A DNA stretch of 64,000 nucleotides from Clavelina lepadiformis (Eukaryota > Chordata > Ascidiacea > Aplousobranchia > Clavelinidae). Positions 12,130-24,925 of the stretch are shown piece by piece (positions within the stretch are counted from its first letter, which is position 1; every line of letters begins with the position of its first letter). Made by a program: the position numbers and the translations under genes. The DNA lies in assembly GCF_947623445.1 (NCBI RefSeq), contig NC_135244.1, forward strand, positions 15,748,860 through 15,812,859, in the 5' to 3' direction. The notes below the pieces were generated by a model. That model ran no database searches and was not told where the DNA came from. It worked only from the letters and a program-made list of their open reading frames with translations.

Positions 12130-15100
12130 ATGAAACATCGTGAGATTAAAATTGCAGCATGGTTGATAATTTTCTGTTTAGGTTTGGTGTACGTTTATTT
12201 AATGATTGAAGCTATAGAAACTGATAAGATTTCCATCTTACCGATTCGCAATATTTTTCAATCATCATCAACAATCGCATCTACAAGAAAAAAATCAGAT
12301 GTACCAAAAGAACAGGATGTTATTCCAACTCAGCATGTAATGAAGATTTACCCCGATAGCCCGAAAAAGTCAACAATAGCTTCAGTCATTTCCAGAAAAG
12401 TATCTGTGAAATCTCCTTCCTCCAGCAAAATGAAAATACGCTGCTCACTTTGGGAAGAGCCGACCTATAAAGTATCAAATTTATCATCTCAGATTTTACT
12501 AGATCCTGATAAATTCCTCTATCCCGGATTAATTAACGGACCAAACAACCAAATTTACGGTTTATAGCAATCGGTGTATGTGGCAATTCGTCTGAACAGG
12601 TAACGTTGTAAATATATTAAATTATAGTTGCATGTTCAAAAGTTGGCAAAGAGTGCGCTAGTACAAGTAATTATTCTCGTGACAATAGCAGCAGCATTAG
12701 AAATGAATTTTGTTAACTCAGTAAAACCTTACTGCCTGAAAGTACGGCTTGTAAATTTGACAATATCGTAAAATAAAGTTTATCGCAAATCACATCCACA
12801 TTTTATAAATTAAACAAGAGCTTCAAGTTTTATTCGGTGTAAACGTAAACTGGCTTAATGGCAGTCGGTCAGTAAGCACAGCAAATTATACCTGGAAAAA
12901 TAAGAAGCCAAACCACTGACGGACAAACAACAATGTCACACAAGTTACAACTATACCGTTTATCCAAGGGTATTAGCACACATGAGTCTTACAAATAAAT
13001 GGGGTGGTAACGATAAATATATATTGTTGACATAAGATAATACAGCATTTCAAAATAAAAATTTGCATTTTACACTTTGGTAAGTTAGTTAAGAACGGTT
13101 TAAAAGTTAGCGCAGCGACCTCTTAATAAAAAAATTGATTAATATAAAATTATTAAAAATGTATTTTTGAAACGACAAAAAGTAATATGCTTTATGCATC
13201 ATTTCTTATTTTTTTCTGTCTTTTTGTAAGGCACTTTTGTGTGGTAAAAAAGAGTCAAACTGGCTACAACCTGCCTCGACCAAAAAGTTCACACTTGGCC
13301 CAGTAGGTTCTAGTCCAAAACTTTTTATAGTAATTTTGGCTCAGGCCATCTGCAGTCACATATAGCTTTTGCCACTAATATAACTAGAATGTTTGATGAT
13401 CAACTCGATAACTCGTCAACTTTTTTGAAAGCATATTTGCCTTTACAACAGACAGTTTGCAGACCAACAGCTCATCAACACAGACAAACAAACACAAAAA
13501 TATAGGTCTTGAAATATTTGTTAAGACCTTTAGGCAAAATGTCCTACATGCATCTATAAAGATTACAGAAAATGCACCAGTTGGGAAATCCGTGAATTTC
13601 TTCTATTGCTAAGTCTTGAAGGTTTATAACATTTGCATTTATAAATAATGTGCTGTATTGTATGCATTATAGGATTTCCGAATTCTATCTTTTTAGTCAA
13701 TAACTCAAATATACTTTAAATTTCCAAAATAATTAAATCAACCAGAATCCTTAAACAACGACTCCCTTGATAAACTTTATTTGCACTCATAATGTGTAGA
13801 CCGGCATGAATAAAAAATGGCAAATATATTCCCAATCTCAGTTTATTTCGGTTTCTCAGTTTATCAAATTGAAAACCGATAAATAACAGAAACAGTTGAA
13901 ACTAGAGCAACACTCACAGAGCGCACACTGCATACCTCGGTCAAGGCAGCTGAATGCTCCCATGTGATAGTTTAGAACGGTTATAGAACTGTTTCACCGT
14001 AATTTGTTGATGTATTGCACTTATATAACGGCAGCCCATAACTTTTTACTTTGTTTTTCACGTGCATCTCAGTTTCATCTCATTTTAATTCTTTTTTATA
14101 TATTCATTTGTTTTTTATACTTTTTTTCAACTAACATGGATTTACATGAATGCAATTAAATTGACATAAATATAATTTTTATAATTTACTGTTATTTAAA
14201 TCGTGGTTTTAACAACAAGTAGCAAGTGGTTTTATGGGTAATCCACTTGAACTTCGCATAGGTAATTAATAAAGATACCAAGGAAATGGTAACCAGCTTC
14301 AACTGCGAATAGGTAACCATGCAGGAAACCGGTAACTGTCAAGAAACGACGGTAAAGAAACATTTTGTGACAATTTGTGTTGCTCTCACACGTCTGACTG
14401 TGATTTTTCTATTGTAAGATAGAGTTTTAACATTGTTGTTTTTGCATTGGAGTTAGGCAATTATCGCTTAAAACTAGTTTCTTGCCTGTAATGTGTCTTC
14501 CGGTGAGTTAATCAGCCCAAACTTTCCATTTTTACGTAATATAGACGAGATGTTCTTGAAATTTAATGAAATTGGATCACAGGTTTTTGTTTAATATTGT
14601 TAATAGATAACCAGAAAAACGGTCATTAAACAAAATCTCCTTGGCGTAGGTAACAATAAATATTGAAAAAATTGATGCTAACCGCATTCAAATTCTGCAA
14701 ACTTTTTCATGAAAAGGAAAATTCATCCCACGTTGATTTACTTTATCATTCAAAAACGCAAATAATACTTTTATTTTGTTTTCCAGAACGTTGGTCATAC
14801 CACGCTTTGCGACACACTACGCAACCGGCAAAGTGCTAAGTGTACCGGCGAATCAAATTATTGATGTGGACATTTTGTGTTCGTTTGTGTCCTGCATCTC
14901 GATTGAGGAATTTCGCAAGGCATGCCATGGATCAGTGGATGTTTTGTTTCAGGTATTCCAACACTTACAATGGCCGCTGATCGATAGACCTACATCAAGA
15001 AATTAAGTAATGAGTGTAACTTTCTGTATTTACCTAATGAGGTTGTTTTATATGTAGTTAGGATAAGACACAAATCACTTTTCTTTGGCACACTTTTAGG

Positions 15101-16086
15101 CTATGGAAACGCGCTTATCAGATATAACACGCTTCGAAAATGATGCAGGAATGAATGTCTCCAGAGTGGAAGAAAATGATTTGCTTCATCCTGGTGCAAT
15201 TAATTTGCAGTTATCTCAAAACGGGAAAAAATCAAACATACCAGCTTTTCCCAGTACAAGTTACAAAATGACACATGGTCCCTGGCTCTCGTCAAGTGAA
15301 AAGTCGATTCGAGAGGCTTATAACTCAACAGTACCTTGTGCTTTGTTGGCAAAAGCATTCCATCCGCTTTCCTTGGAAGTGAAAGATAATATCGCTGTTC
15401 CATTGCATACCAAAGAATATGAAATCAAAGAAATCAAGAACAACGTCCTTTATTCAGCCATCGTTCATTCTGTTCGACGTCCTAAATGCGTCACTGAAGC
15501 GGCGGAAGCATACATCGACGCCAACATAGGTACTGATGAGTTTGTTACAATACATTGGAGATACGATAACAATGACTGGTTAAGAGTTTTTAGCAGATTC
15601 GCAACGTGTCAAGCGTGCAAATTTCTGAAAAATATCAGTGCAGAAGATGTTGCACAAGCAGTTATTAACAATTTGCCTTTGTTACGTGGCAACAATGACA
15701 CACAGCCTGTAAACACTGTTTCAGTCTATATTGCTACACCGCCAAGTTTAAAAGAATTCAAGTTGAAAATCTTGAGTCATTTAAAAACACTTGATTTTCG
15801 CATGGAAAGAGTACCTCTCGATCTTAAAGTCTATCTAACGGAAAAAGGATTTGAGAATTGCTGGAAAAATAGCAATTGGGTCAGTCCCAGTGAAATACTT
15901 TCTCTCGTTGAAATGGAAATTATCAGAAGAAGTAACTACTTCTTTTATTCTATTTTGTCGACTTGGTCAGGGAACATTCGACCTTTAAGATGGAAACGGT
16001 CAGATGGAAAAATAAAAAAAATGTTTGAAGCTTCAATACTTGACTTGGCTAAATCTGAAATGACAAAGAGAATGAATAGTAATTAA
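12130..16086 (+). pseudogene. O-fucosyltransferase-like gene, copy B, with an in-frame stop
   Basis: Exons 12130-12599, 14787-14952 and 15100-16086, with clean GT-AG sites and the same phases (2, 0) as copies A and C. A TAG at 12565-12567 falls in exon 1 just after GPNNQIYGL, where C has TGG and A has TTT. No other stop or frameshift is visible; with that codon read through, the frame runs 540 residues. N-terminal residues 7-27 are a signal anchor, and the last exon keeps IHWRYDNNDW and STWSGNIRPLRW. A possible 3' splice acceptor of a 5' UTR intron (T-rich tract then ACAG) lies at about 12055-12073. AATAAA-like signals follow the stop near 16110. Either a very young pseudogene, a polymorphic null, or an assembly error. 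Confidence 0.75.
12600..14786 (+). other. Intron 1 of gene B; no other gene seen
   Basis: 2.2 kb between donor AACAG/GTAACG and acceptor TTTTCCAG. The corresponding introns in A and C are only 180 and 348 bp, so this intron has grown by about 2 kb. I could not match its content to any other repeat in the window, nor see terminal repeats that would explain the growth. Confidence 0.6.
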
Positions 16087-17565
16087 CACAGTTTAAGTGG
16101 TGGAATGTTAATAATAAAAACTTTAACATTTGGATTGTTTACCAAATGCCTATTGCCATCTTTTTTCCAAACAATATATACGATCCAGAACAATGGTTAC
16201 ATTAGCATAAAGCCTAGCCACACAAAGCAACCTTTTGTTTTTATTAATAGGTCTAATATGCTGCAAAACAGTAAACCTAAACAGAGCAGAAGTAACTTGT
16301 CCAAAACGGACAAACCTAAACAAAAAAGCATAATAAGGGACAAAACTAAAACAAAATGCAAACATAAAACGGATCTGTATAAAAAAGTAATCACAATACG
16401 AGCAAACAAATGTTGTAAAATGATGACAAACCTGTGAGAATACAGCCTTCGCAGTTTAATATTTTTCAAAGCGGCCAAATGTTTTGTAAGCATTTTGGGT
16501 CCTGTAAAGTATTGCACAACAAAATCCCTTAAAAAGCGAAAAGAGGAAAATATTTCTTAAAAGTCAGAAAGTTCACGTAACAATGCTTATGACAATAAGA
16601 TAAACCGAATAGAAATTTTAAAGAATTTTACAAAATGTTTTGGCCATTTGTTATGTATTTACTTGTAAAAGTAATGTTTTAGCGGAAGGTTTGAAAAGTT
16701 AATACCCGGTATAAGCTTTCAAATAGAAAATAACTTTCAAAATGTTTGCACGACATCGTATCATTACGCTTTGGTGCTGTAACTAAAGGAAGTCGCAAAT
16801 CGGAAGTCAACAAAATTTCATTGTCAGATGGATAGAAAACTACCTTTCAACTCCGTTAAGTTCTATGCTTTTGTGTTTAAAAAAGTTTTTGGTAACTTCA
16901 TGCTGTAATCACTAATAAGTGAGCAGATTTTTCTTAAAACCTACGTACAACTGTACATTCCACTATACAAATTGATTTTTCTGTTAGTTGAAATGAAAAC
17001 GTTAAAAGTGATTTGTTTAACCTTACACTTAAAACTAAAGCAAACCATTGTTAAGGTCGAATCCTGTTACTGCATCTCTGTCAAAGATTATTTTGCTTGT
17101 GTTATTTATGATATACGCTTACATTGTTCGTTACCAATGGTTATATATTTGTCTTATACGCAGCTTTGGTTGGATTCATACATATAGGCGCCTGCAGCGT
17201 AAACGTACAGTATACACGTGCGTATTATTTTTCAGCTGTGTATTTTCTGGACTTACGCTTACTAAAGTTTTTCACTTGAAAAACTTAAATGGACTTAAAA
17301 TGTCTATGGGCTGGGATCAAGCCCACAGGGATAATAAAGATAAAAGGCTTTGGTAAATAATTCATACACTTCGCAGGAACAAGAAAATTCATAATTCTGA
17401 TACCCGCAGATGTTTGATAATAATCGAAAATCTATGAATTTAAAGCGATGGCACAAAACATTGTAAAAGAAGCGAAAGTTTCAAGCAAATATTCAGAAGC
17501 GGGATAGGTTTAAGGAGTTAATCCGAAACTATACAAAACACCTAAATGTATATCTGCGCTCGTCT
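16087..17565. other. Intergenic, nothing supported
   Basis: AT-rich sequence downstream of gene B. Open frames up to about 110 codons occur on both strands over a lysine/asparagine-rich A-tract (about 16250-16400), but none has recognisable domain content or splice context. Confidence 0.55.
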
Positions 17566-17572
17566 CATTACA

Positions 17573-17845
17573 TACACAATCTATGCACCACGTTGGCGCC
17601 ATATTCAAAATTCCTGTGTGACGCAATAATCAGAAAAGTTCGATTGTTCGGCAAGGACCGATCCACCAATCCAAGCCGCGTTCGCTTGTTCCTTGTTAAG
17701 AGTTGTCTGGCGTTCCTTCCATCTTGCTGTTTACCTCATCCTGGAGTCGGGATCTCAATCCTGTTAACCTCCCGGTGCCTCCAGATAGAAGAATGTTATG
17801 GTTGGATTCCTTCAGCAGATCAGCTTCAACTCTGAGGAAGAAGAA
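17573..17845 (-). pseudogene. Actin-superfamily C-terminal fragment (relic)
   Basis: Read on the minus strand from about 17840, the translation has NHNILLSGGTGRL, then GLRSRLQDEV, then an in-frame stop, then ERGLDWWIGPCRTIELF and a second stop. This follows the order of the actin C-terminal blocks (SGGT..., R-L-x-E-, ER...WIGGSILASL). Two stops in about 250 bp and no flanking exons make it a decayed fragment of an actin or actin-related gene. The family call is from pattern only; which actin-related protein it came from cannot be told. Confidence 0.5.
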
Positions 17846-18820
17846 CACATCATTGACATCTCATTAACTCGTCTCTATAGCATGGCAGACATCGCAAGAT
17901 GTCGCAGTTTTTTACCGACGCGAAATGACTATGACAGACAACAACAATATTAAACAACACTCAGCAATTAAAACAACTTTAACCAGTTAACGATTAAACA
18001 ACATTAATCAACGCTTAGTCGATTGCTTTTAATAATAAATATTATTCAACGATCATCAAACAACATCGATAATAATTAATCAACAGTTAATGAGATAACG
18101 AGACAGTTTTTATCTAACTTCAAAATATGATGAAAGATCAGCATATTTATGATGATATAGAGATATTTTTGAGTCTGTACAACGTGGCATAACCCACCTT
18201 TCCAAGGATTGTTTAACTAGGTGCGTGAGCCCTAGACTGGATTTCCACACAAGACCTTAAACAAGGGTTCTGTTCAAAGTGTAAGTTCCTTGTCCAGTTT
18301 AATGACCCTGCCATCCGGTAGGTTATAATCTTCGACACCGTTCGTTGAAGTGCGGCCTGAAAACATAGACAACTTAATTTAATATTCCAAACCACTCTAA
18401 CAACGTATAAAGTGTGAAGTTAAAAGACTGGGATAGAATACACAAGTACTAAATGAATTATAAAAAAGTATACCCTCCTCCATGTAGTTTATCACTTAAA
18501 AGACGACCGACAAATTTAGGAAGCAAAGTCCCTTCTAATCTTACCTGTCTGCACAGAAGCGTGGCTCTCTTTAAACCCATTTATTATTTCCATTTCAGGA
18601 ACCGAAGTGAAATTAACACCCCTCTCACTCTGTATCTCTCTTTGAACGAGCCAGGTAAGATATTCCGTCGCCCTGCGACGTGCAACTATAAAGCGAAAAT
18701 AAATCAAGTAGACGACATTATGACAAAATTGTAGGTTCTGTTTCGACATTAGCAAATTCCTCATTATTGCAGTCATATTCTAATACTGTACAAGTTAACG
18801 CAAATATGATTCCACAGGAT
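17846..18820. other. Intergenic; one isolated exon-like segment
   Basis: Mostly AT-rich with several AACA-rich stretches near 17935-18090. At 18600-18653 there is a 54-bp open segment between a good acceptor (T-rich then TTTCAG) and a good donor (CCAG/GTAAGA), reading NRSEINTPLTLYLSLNEP. No neighbouring exon was found to join it to, so it is not called as a gene. Confidence 0.4.
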
Positions 18821-19630
18821 GAATATCGTATTAATTTATCGAAGGTAATCATGGGAGTTCTAATTGTAGCTTATGTTTAGAGCTAAGCAATAGAAACAAA
18901 ATGTCCTTACACTGTATCTTCAACTTTGGGGTCGTATAATCTCAGCGTTTTCGGTTTTGCTTTGCCGAAAGTAGGAGGTTCTCTTGGTCGTTCGCAAAAC
19001 ACGTATCGTTTCCAGTAAGGACAACGCGAATTGTTGTAAACAGCTGTCGTTGCTGTTGATAAACAATGAGCAGACGCGGCTCAAAGAGGAAAAGAAAGCA
19101 GACACGTCGCAAGACGTAGCGCGAGCAATTATTATCAATAATAATCTACCAGTGCTACATGACAAGAACGAAATGCACTCACAGAATATAAGCACTGCTG
19201 TGTCGGTCTATATTGCCACCCCACCAAGTTTAAAAGAATTCAAATTGGAAATCTTTGATCATTTAGAAAAAATTGATCGTCGCATTAAAAATAGTTCTTT
19301 TTTACCTCCACGTCTATCTAAGAAAAAGTGTGTTTAATAAATGTTGGAACAGTACTGGCTGAGTAAGCCCACTCGATGTACTATCTCTTACCGAGATGGA
19401 AATAATGAGAAAGAGTAAATGTTTTTTGTATTCTCATCTTTCTACTTGGTCAGACAACATTCGACCGTTAAGAAGGACAGATTGGAAGGGAAAATGAAAA
19501 AGCTATTTGAGGTTTCAATACTTGACTTATCCAAAACTGTAATGAAAAAGAGAATCAAAAGAAATTGACTTTTACATCTTAAAACAATAATCGGAAACCT
19601 CTTGTCGTTTGTGGACGTTGCATTACGAAG
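18821..19630. pseudogene. Chimeric duplicated fragment: NOP14 exon 15 piece joined to 3' half of an O-FucT-like exon
   Basis: 18821-19096 matches 32334-32612, which is NOP14 exon 15 with part of intron 15, in the same orientation (antisense to + here). From about 19107 to 19630 the sequence matches 5491-6005, the 3' half of copy A exon 3 and its downstream flank. Intron and flanking DNA are included, so this was a DNA-level copy and not a reverse-transcribed one. The fucosyltransferase part has small insertions (extra 'att' and 'aat' near 19129-19143), frameshifts near 19300 and a shifted C-terminus, so it codes for nothing intact. It is closer to copy A than to B or C. Confidence 0.85.
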
Positions 19631-21194
19631 TCAAAAACTTCAATATATTGGCTAGCACTAGAAATAAAGGTGTCACTTGAATTTTTCTATTTTTACTAAA
19701 GGCGATGAAATTTTATAGGCACCATTTTCTTGATAGCATCAAGTCGGTCTTGCTTGTAAATCGAGAGGGACGGTACTAAAATTTAATTTAAGCTTAGAAC
19801 GCTTCATTTATTAAAAAACATGACTGAAGCAAGAAAAAACTGCGTTGGAGAAAAAAGTTACCCTGCGTTGGAAAATCGTTGTATAGGCTAAATAAATTGT
19901 GCATCATGAATTGTCAACTATGGTACGGGTAAATATGAGGATATATTTTATTTTTGAAGCACTTTCAAACAGTTTTTCAGGCGTAATTAAGCCTTCCCCT
20001 TAAAAAAGCTAAAATCTTAAAGCAGTTTTAGCGGCTTTGTCATTTACACTCTTAAGTAAATTTTATGCTTATATGCTAACTACATAGTTTTACATTATAA
20101 CATAATTTGACGGTGGTTACCGGTATTTCATTATTTTTTGTCTGACGCTATTATTTTATGTTGTTGTCAAATCTTAACCATATACTGTAACAAAAGCTGG
20201 TTAGCCTCGTAACAAAATATTTTGATAAAGTTTATAAAACTGAACTTGGCAAATATGGGTTTAAATTAAACTGAAATTTAACCCAACTAAAAGTGCCCTC
20301 GCCAAAGCTGGGCCCCAGGGTACTCCACCTTGTAAACCCAGGGCTGTTTGCGGCAAGTTGCCTGTGGAATTTCTGCTGCGCAAATATTAAATGTAGTGTT
20401 GGTGAAGATCCTGTGGCCGTTCTGGGGCATCATTGGCCAAAAAGAGTTCTTGACACGTCAAAAAACACTATACTGCACTTGCTTTAAATTTATAAGTGAA
20501 TCAAACATTGAAATACGTTTTGTTTACTGTTAAAGACTTCCTCAATTTTTTTCTGTCGGTAAGGCCACCTGGTGTCAGGTGTTCCTGCCTTGCCGAACTC
20601 CAGTTTATTCTTCAGAGTGGATGTTATAAACATATGGTTCGATAAGATTCAGAATGAACTTATCCAAGATCTTGCATGTAATGAAAAGTGGGGTATTATA
20701 TAATTGGCTATAACTTGGGAATAACTTTATAAGTTGATTTAGCTTAAGCATGGCAAAGATTTTGGCTTGTCACCAAATTTTCGAATTATGATAATTTGTT
20801 ACGGTGTAGTCTGACGTGAGCGCTACGTCAGAATCTCTGCCAGTGTTTCTGAAGTTATTATTCCGTTTGTCTGTCGGTTAAAATAAGTACGTGATATCAA
20901 ACAACGGTTCTGATTCACTCCTTGTACATTGTATTAATAAACCGCCAGTGGATGCTTTACTGGTCAACAAGGATCGGCGATTTAACTAAGTGTGCCAACG
21001 AAAATGGCTGCACATGCGGTAGCTTGGTTCTTTTATATGGATGCTTAATGTTTTTTCGACAAAACTTTTTTGGCCTACAGTAAGTTGTGCTCACCGCGGT
21101 CTATTTATTACTGGAACTTTGTTAGGATTAATTGTTTGTTTGCATCGTTTTAATAAACCTTTGACTTGGTAGCTGAATAGTAATAAGTCATAAA
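19631..21194. other. Intergenic, nothing supported
   Basis: No splice-consistent exon, repeat pair or terminal inverted repeat was recognised. Two overlapping open frames near 20293-20533 contain proline- and cysteine-bearing sequence but no family motif. Confidence 0.5.
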
Positions 21195-24010
21195 AACAGT
21201 TGTTTACTCGACAACGCAATATTTATTACCACATGGACAAAGAGTATTAATGCGTGAGAATAAGCAAGCCGCGGTTGTCGCGTATATGCTGTGGATCACT
21301 GGCATATAATACATAGTTATGAGTTGTTACAGAATATGAAAAAAATGGGAAGGGTCAATATTGTCTCCTGCTGATGTTTGAGAAATGGGCTAGTTTTGTT
21401 TGACGAAAATGATCTTGTTGACGTGTATAAACGTTTCAGTAATCAGTGCAGTGTATTTTGACAAAGGGGAAGATATTCAAGAAATGAAGAAGAAAGGAAA
21501 TGTAAATTTTAAGTCTGTTTATTAGTTGTGCCATAGCAGTTGTGCCATAGCATACTGTATATTTAGACACATTTTGACCGATAACTACTCGGTGTATACT
21601 GTTTGCTCTATCACTTTTTTCGGTTTAGAGAGAGCATGGTATATGTGGTAAGGTATCATAATATTTATTCTCAGACTGAGAAAAGTCTTTGCACGGCTTA
21701 AACTCGACATTCATTCCTCATCGCTCGAGCCCCAGTTACATTGCTAGTCGTAGTGCAAGTTCCGATTTCATGATACAAGCAATTGTTTTATTTTTCTTGT
21801 AATATCCGAATTTGTAATTGTTCATCAGGGCCACTGAACAGGAGCAAGCGTCGCTAATGTCTTTGCAAATTTTTATGGCAGTTCCCTTTGTTTAAGTGGT
21901 GAGGCATTGACAGCTTGGATGACATTAAGCAAAATGTTTTGGTTTTGTTATGTTTTGCACTTTAGTCATTTATATGAACAGTACAACATCAGCACAAACA
22001 TACTTTAAGAAAATAGCTTAACTGGCTCGGAAATTATTTTGTACTACCTAACTAAAAGATAAGTACTTATCATTGAATTACCATTTCAATTATATTTCCA
22101 CTTACAATTTGTACTTGTGTTCTAGGAAACTTTTGTCATACGTTTCCCTAAGCTTTTTTGAAGCGTAAAGTGGCAAGATATTTTGCGCTTCATACGGATT
22201 TTTGGTCAGGGCTGGCATGGGCAAACGCTCAAATTTTGGAAAAGCTTTTTAAAAAATTTCAACCCTCATCAACCTAATCCTAAAAATACGCCACTGAACA
22301 CAAGGTTGACATATTAAGCGTAATACAATTGCATCATTACAGGAAAAAAATTAGTACGAAGTTGCCAAAAGCAAACAAACTGCAGGTAGATAATAATTTT
22401 AATAAAGTTTATCAGCTTCGGACACGTTTATGTCCTTCGTCAGAACGAATGATTAAATAAATGGATGAATGCAAATTGTAATGACTATTTATTACATCTG
22501 GGCCAAAAAGTAAAATGCGTAAGAGTCAGCATACCACGTGCTGTGGATATAATACAGCCATGAGATACAAAAAATTGACTAACGCGAGCGGTCAATATTT
22601 GCTTCTGCTGATGTTTGCCGGTTTGGTTTGACGAAAGCGACCTTTGCTGGTGGCCGCGTATAAACGTTTCAGTAATCAGTCGAGTGTATTTTGACAAACA
22701 GGAAGATATTCAAGAATTAAAAATTTTAAAGAAGAAAGGAAATATAAATCTTTAAGTTTGCTTATTAATTGTACTACGTTAAATAGCAGAGAAGAGCAAT
22801 TATTGTTATACTACTTCGAAACTTTACACATTTACAAAAAGTGCAGGTTTGAGACATTTTTAAGTCGCTTGGCAATGATTTTGCCAAAAAACTTTAGACA
22901 AAAAATCAAAATTGAAGCAATGTGTCAGTGTTATACTGTTAATGTAGTCGATTCATTTGGTTTGACCTCACTTAATACCAAAACTTCATATAAGCCCAAA
23001 AAGTAATAAAAAGTACAATAATTGTACCCTAGTTATTCCAACTTCAATATATACTGCTTGTACACTGCTGAATATAGGCAAATATTGACCATGCGGTAAC
23101 CTGTTATGCATGCTCTATCCCGCCGGCCGGATCCGGCCCGCCATGCAAAATCGTCCGGCCCGAGATATATTAATTAGTTATCACAAGAATACGGCCCGCC
23201 GTTTCTTATTGAGTTTCAAACTGCAGTGTTAGCACTGTTTGAAAAAATTGTGGTATTGTTACGCCATAAGTACGTCGTACTAGTCTATTGTTACGCCATA
23301 AAACTGGTGCGAAGGCGGTAGATTAGTATCTCGTACTAAGTACGAGATTGTCTGTAGAGTAGACTAGACTAGTCGTTATAGATACAAAGAGAATTTTAAT
23401 TACTGAATTTTCCTCACGCTTTTCTGACATTCGTTCTCTACAAAATAAATTCAGGCTATTCAGTAATCAGTACTCCTTTTGAAGTGGACGCCAATACCAA
23501 AATTTCACGGCAAAATTTCATACAAAGGGCATATCGCTGCTTGACTTTTACAAAAAGTACGTTCTTGAAAGTGGTCTTTATCCCAGCTTGACCAACAATG
23601 CAAAAGAAATGGCATCGATGTTTGGTAGCACGTACACATGTGAACAAATGTTTTCAACAATGTAATTCACGAAGAGCAAGCTAAGATCACGCATTTCCGA
23701 CGCCCATTTAGAAAATGTTCTGGTTTTTGCGTCATCTGACTTATCACCAGATGTTGAAAAACTTTCACAAAGCAAGCAGCATCAAGTGTCACATTAATAC
23801 TGTGTTGTTGAAGTGTGAATACATATATTTTTCTCTTTTTGTGATTGGTATGATTGAGATTGCAACAATGTAGCGTAATATACTGAAGTGAGTGTGAATT
23901 ATAGTATTAATGAAAATTGCGGCCCGCCAAAGAGTTGTACACTCGACATTTGGCCCGTGACTAGCAAAAGGTTGCCGACCCCTGCTCTATGACTTTGTTA
24001 CGGATTAGAG
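21195..24010. repeat. Duplicated upstream block, copy 2 (upstream of gene C)
   Basis: Second copy of the block at 1-2520. It lacks the 679-1013 hAT-type insert and part of 301-600, and carries its own insert at about 23119-23984. Apart from those changes the match continues through 'ctatgactttgttacggattagagatcgg' into the segment leading to gene C. The block was therefore duplicated together with the gene. Confidence 0.85.
23119..23984 (+). mobile_element. Degenerate hAT transposon with transposase C-terminal relic
   Basis: The right end reads GGTTGCCGACCCCTG, the reverse of the common hAT terminus CAGGGGTCGGCAACC. Flanking 'tgctctat' occurs on both sides (23111-23118 and 23983-23990), and genes A (about 2496-2503) and B have uninterrupted 'gctctatgactttg', giving two empty sites. 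The left terminus lacks a matching inverted repeat and appears truncated. On the + strand about 23595-23795 reads ASMFGSTYTCEQMFS, a stop, then FTKSKLRSRISDAHLENVLV, the pattern of a hAT C-terminal dimerisation domain. Other stops (for example near 23583) show it is dead. A 10-bp-arm palindrome ATCTCGTACT-a-AGTACGAGAT lies near 23330. Confidence 0.8.
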
Positions 24011-24715
24011 ATCGGGGAGTAAGCAAATTCCGGTTTTCTGTCTTTTGTTTCCTTTGTGAGATTAACACTCAAGCCTCATAGTGAAAAATACTCAAAATAG
24101 CAAGAACAAATTTCAATTAAAAATAAGAATACCAGCTAAAAAGGTATTAATGAAGCTGAGAAATATGTATAACTATTTTAACTATTCAAAAAAAGTTGGT
24201 TTTTAATTTGTTCATTTACGTTCTACCTTTCATTTTAACCGCCCTTGAAAGTGAAATGATCAGTGATCGTGGTGATGGTGATGGTGAGATTTTATCGGAT
24301 TTGTAAGTTATATCGGAGTACATTGAGTTTAATACGGGTGCTTATCATGTATAAGAAAGCCGATAGGTTTCAGAAAAGGTAATTTATATAGGTGCTTTAT
24401 GTTTGGGGTAAGTTGCGGGATATGTTTAAAAGTAAAAGTGCATCAAGCGATCTGCAAAATATAGATTAGATTATATTATTCGCTTTCAGCAAAAGAGGTT
24501 AATGTCGTTAAACTGCGTCATACAAAAGAATAGGTTAATTGTCTTATTATAAACGGATGAAATGGCAATGAATAATTTTAGCTACTTGATAGATGTATTG
24601 CAATATAGGTTATACGTATTCAACATAAAATATTGACAGCGAGCTCAAATAGTCATATCGGAGATTCTCAAACTAAGGGTCGAGGATTTTATGTAACACT
24701 GTTTGCAATTTGCCT
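23985..24715 (+). promoter_or_regulatory. Conserved upstream segment of gene C
   Basis: Continues the segment also found before A and B. From about 24256 it matches the B-only extension. A T-rich tract ending TTTTTTTTTACAG at about 24806-24824 looks like a splice acceptor of a 5' UTR intron just ahead of the first coding exon, like the one before gene B. The promoter role is inferred from position. Confidence 0.45.
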
Positions 24716-24925
24716 TTTAGGAAAAGGTGTCGTCCAGCTCTGGATGTGCCCCGATGTGGGAGTCGAAGGCTTGCTCCGGCTCCGCAATGTTCTCGTTAAC
24801 ACTAAATCTTTTTTTTTTACAGAAATCAGTTTCTATACATTGTATAATGATAGTTGTACGAATGCGAGTTTAGTTGTTTGTCAGCTTGTTTATTTATTTG
24901 TTGGACCGTTTTGTGCAATCAAAGC

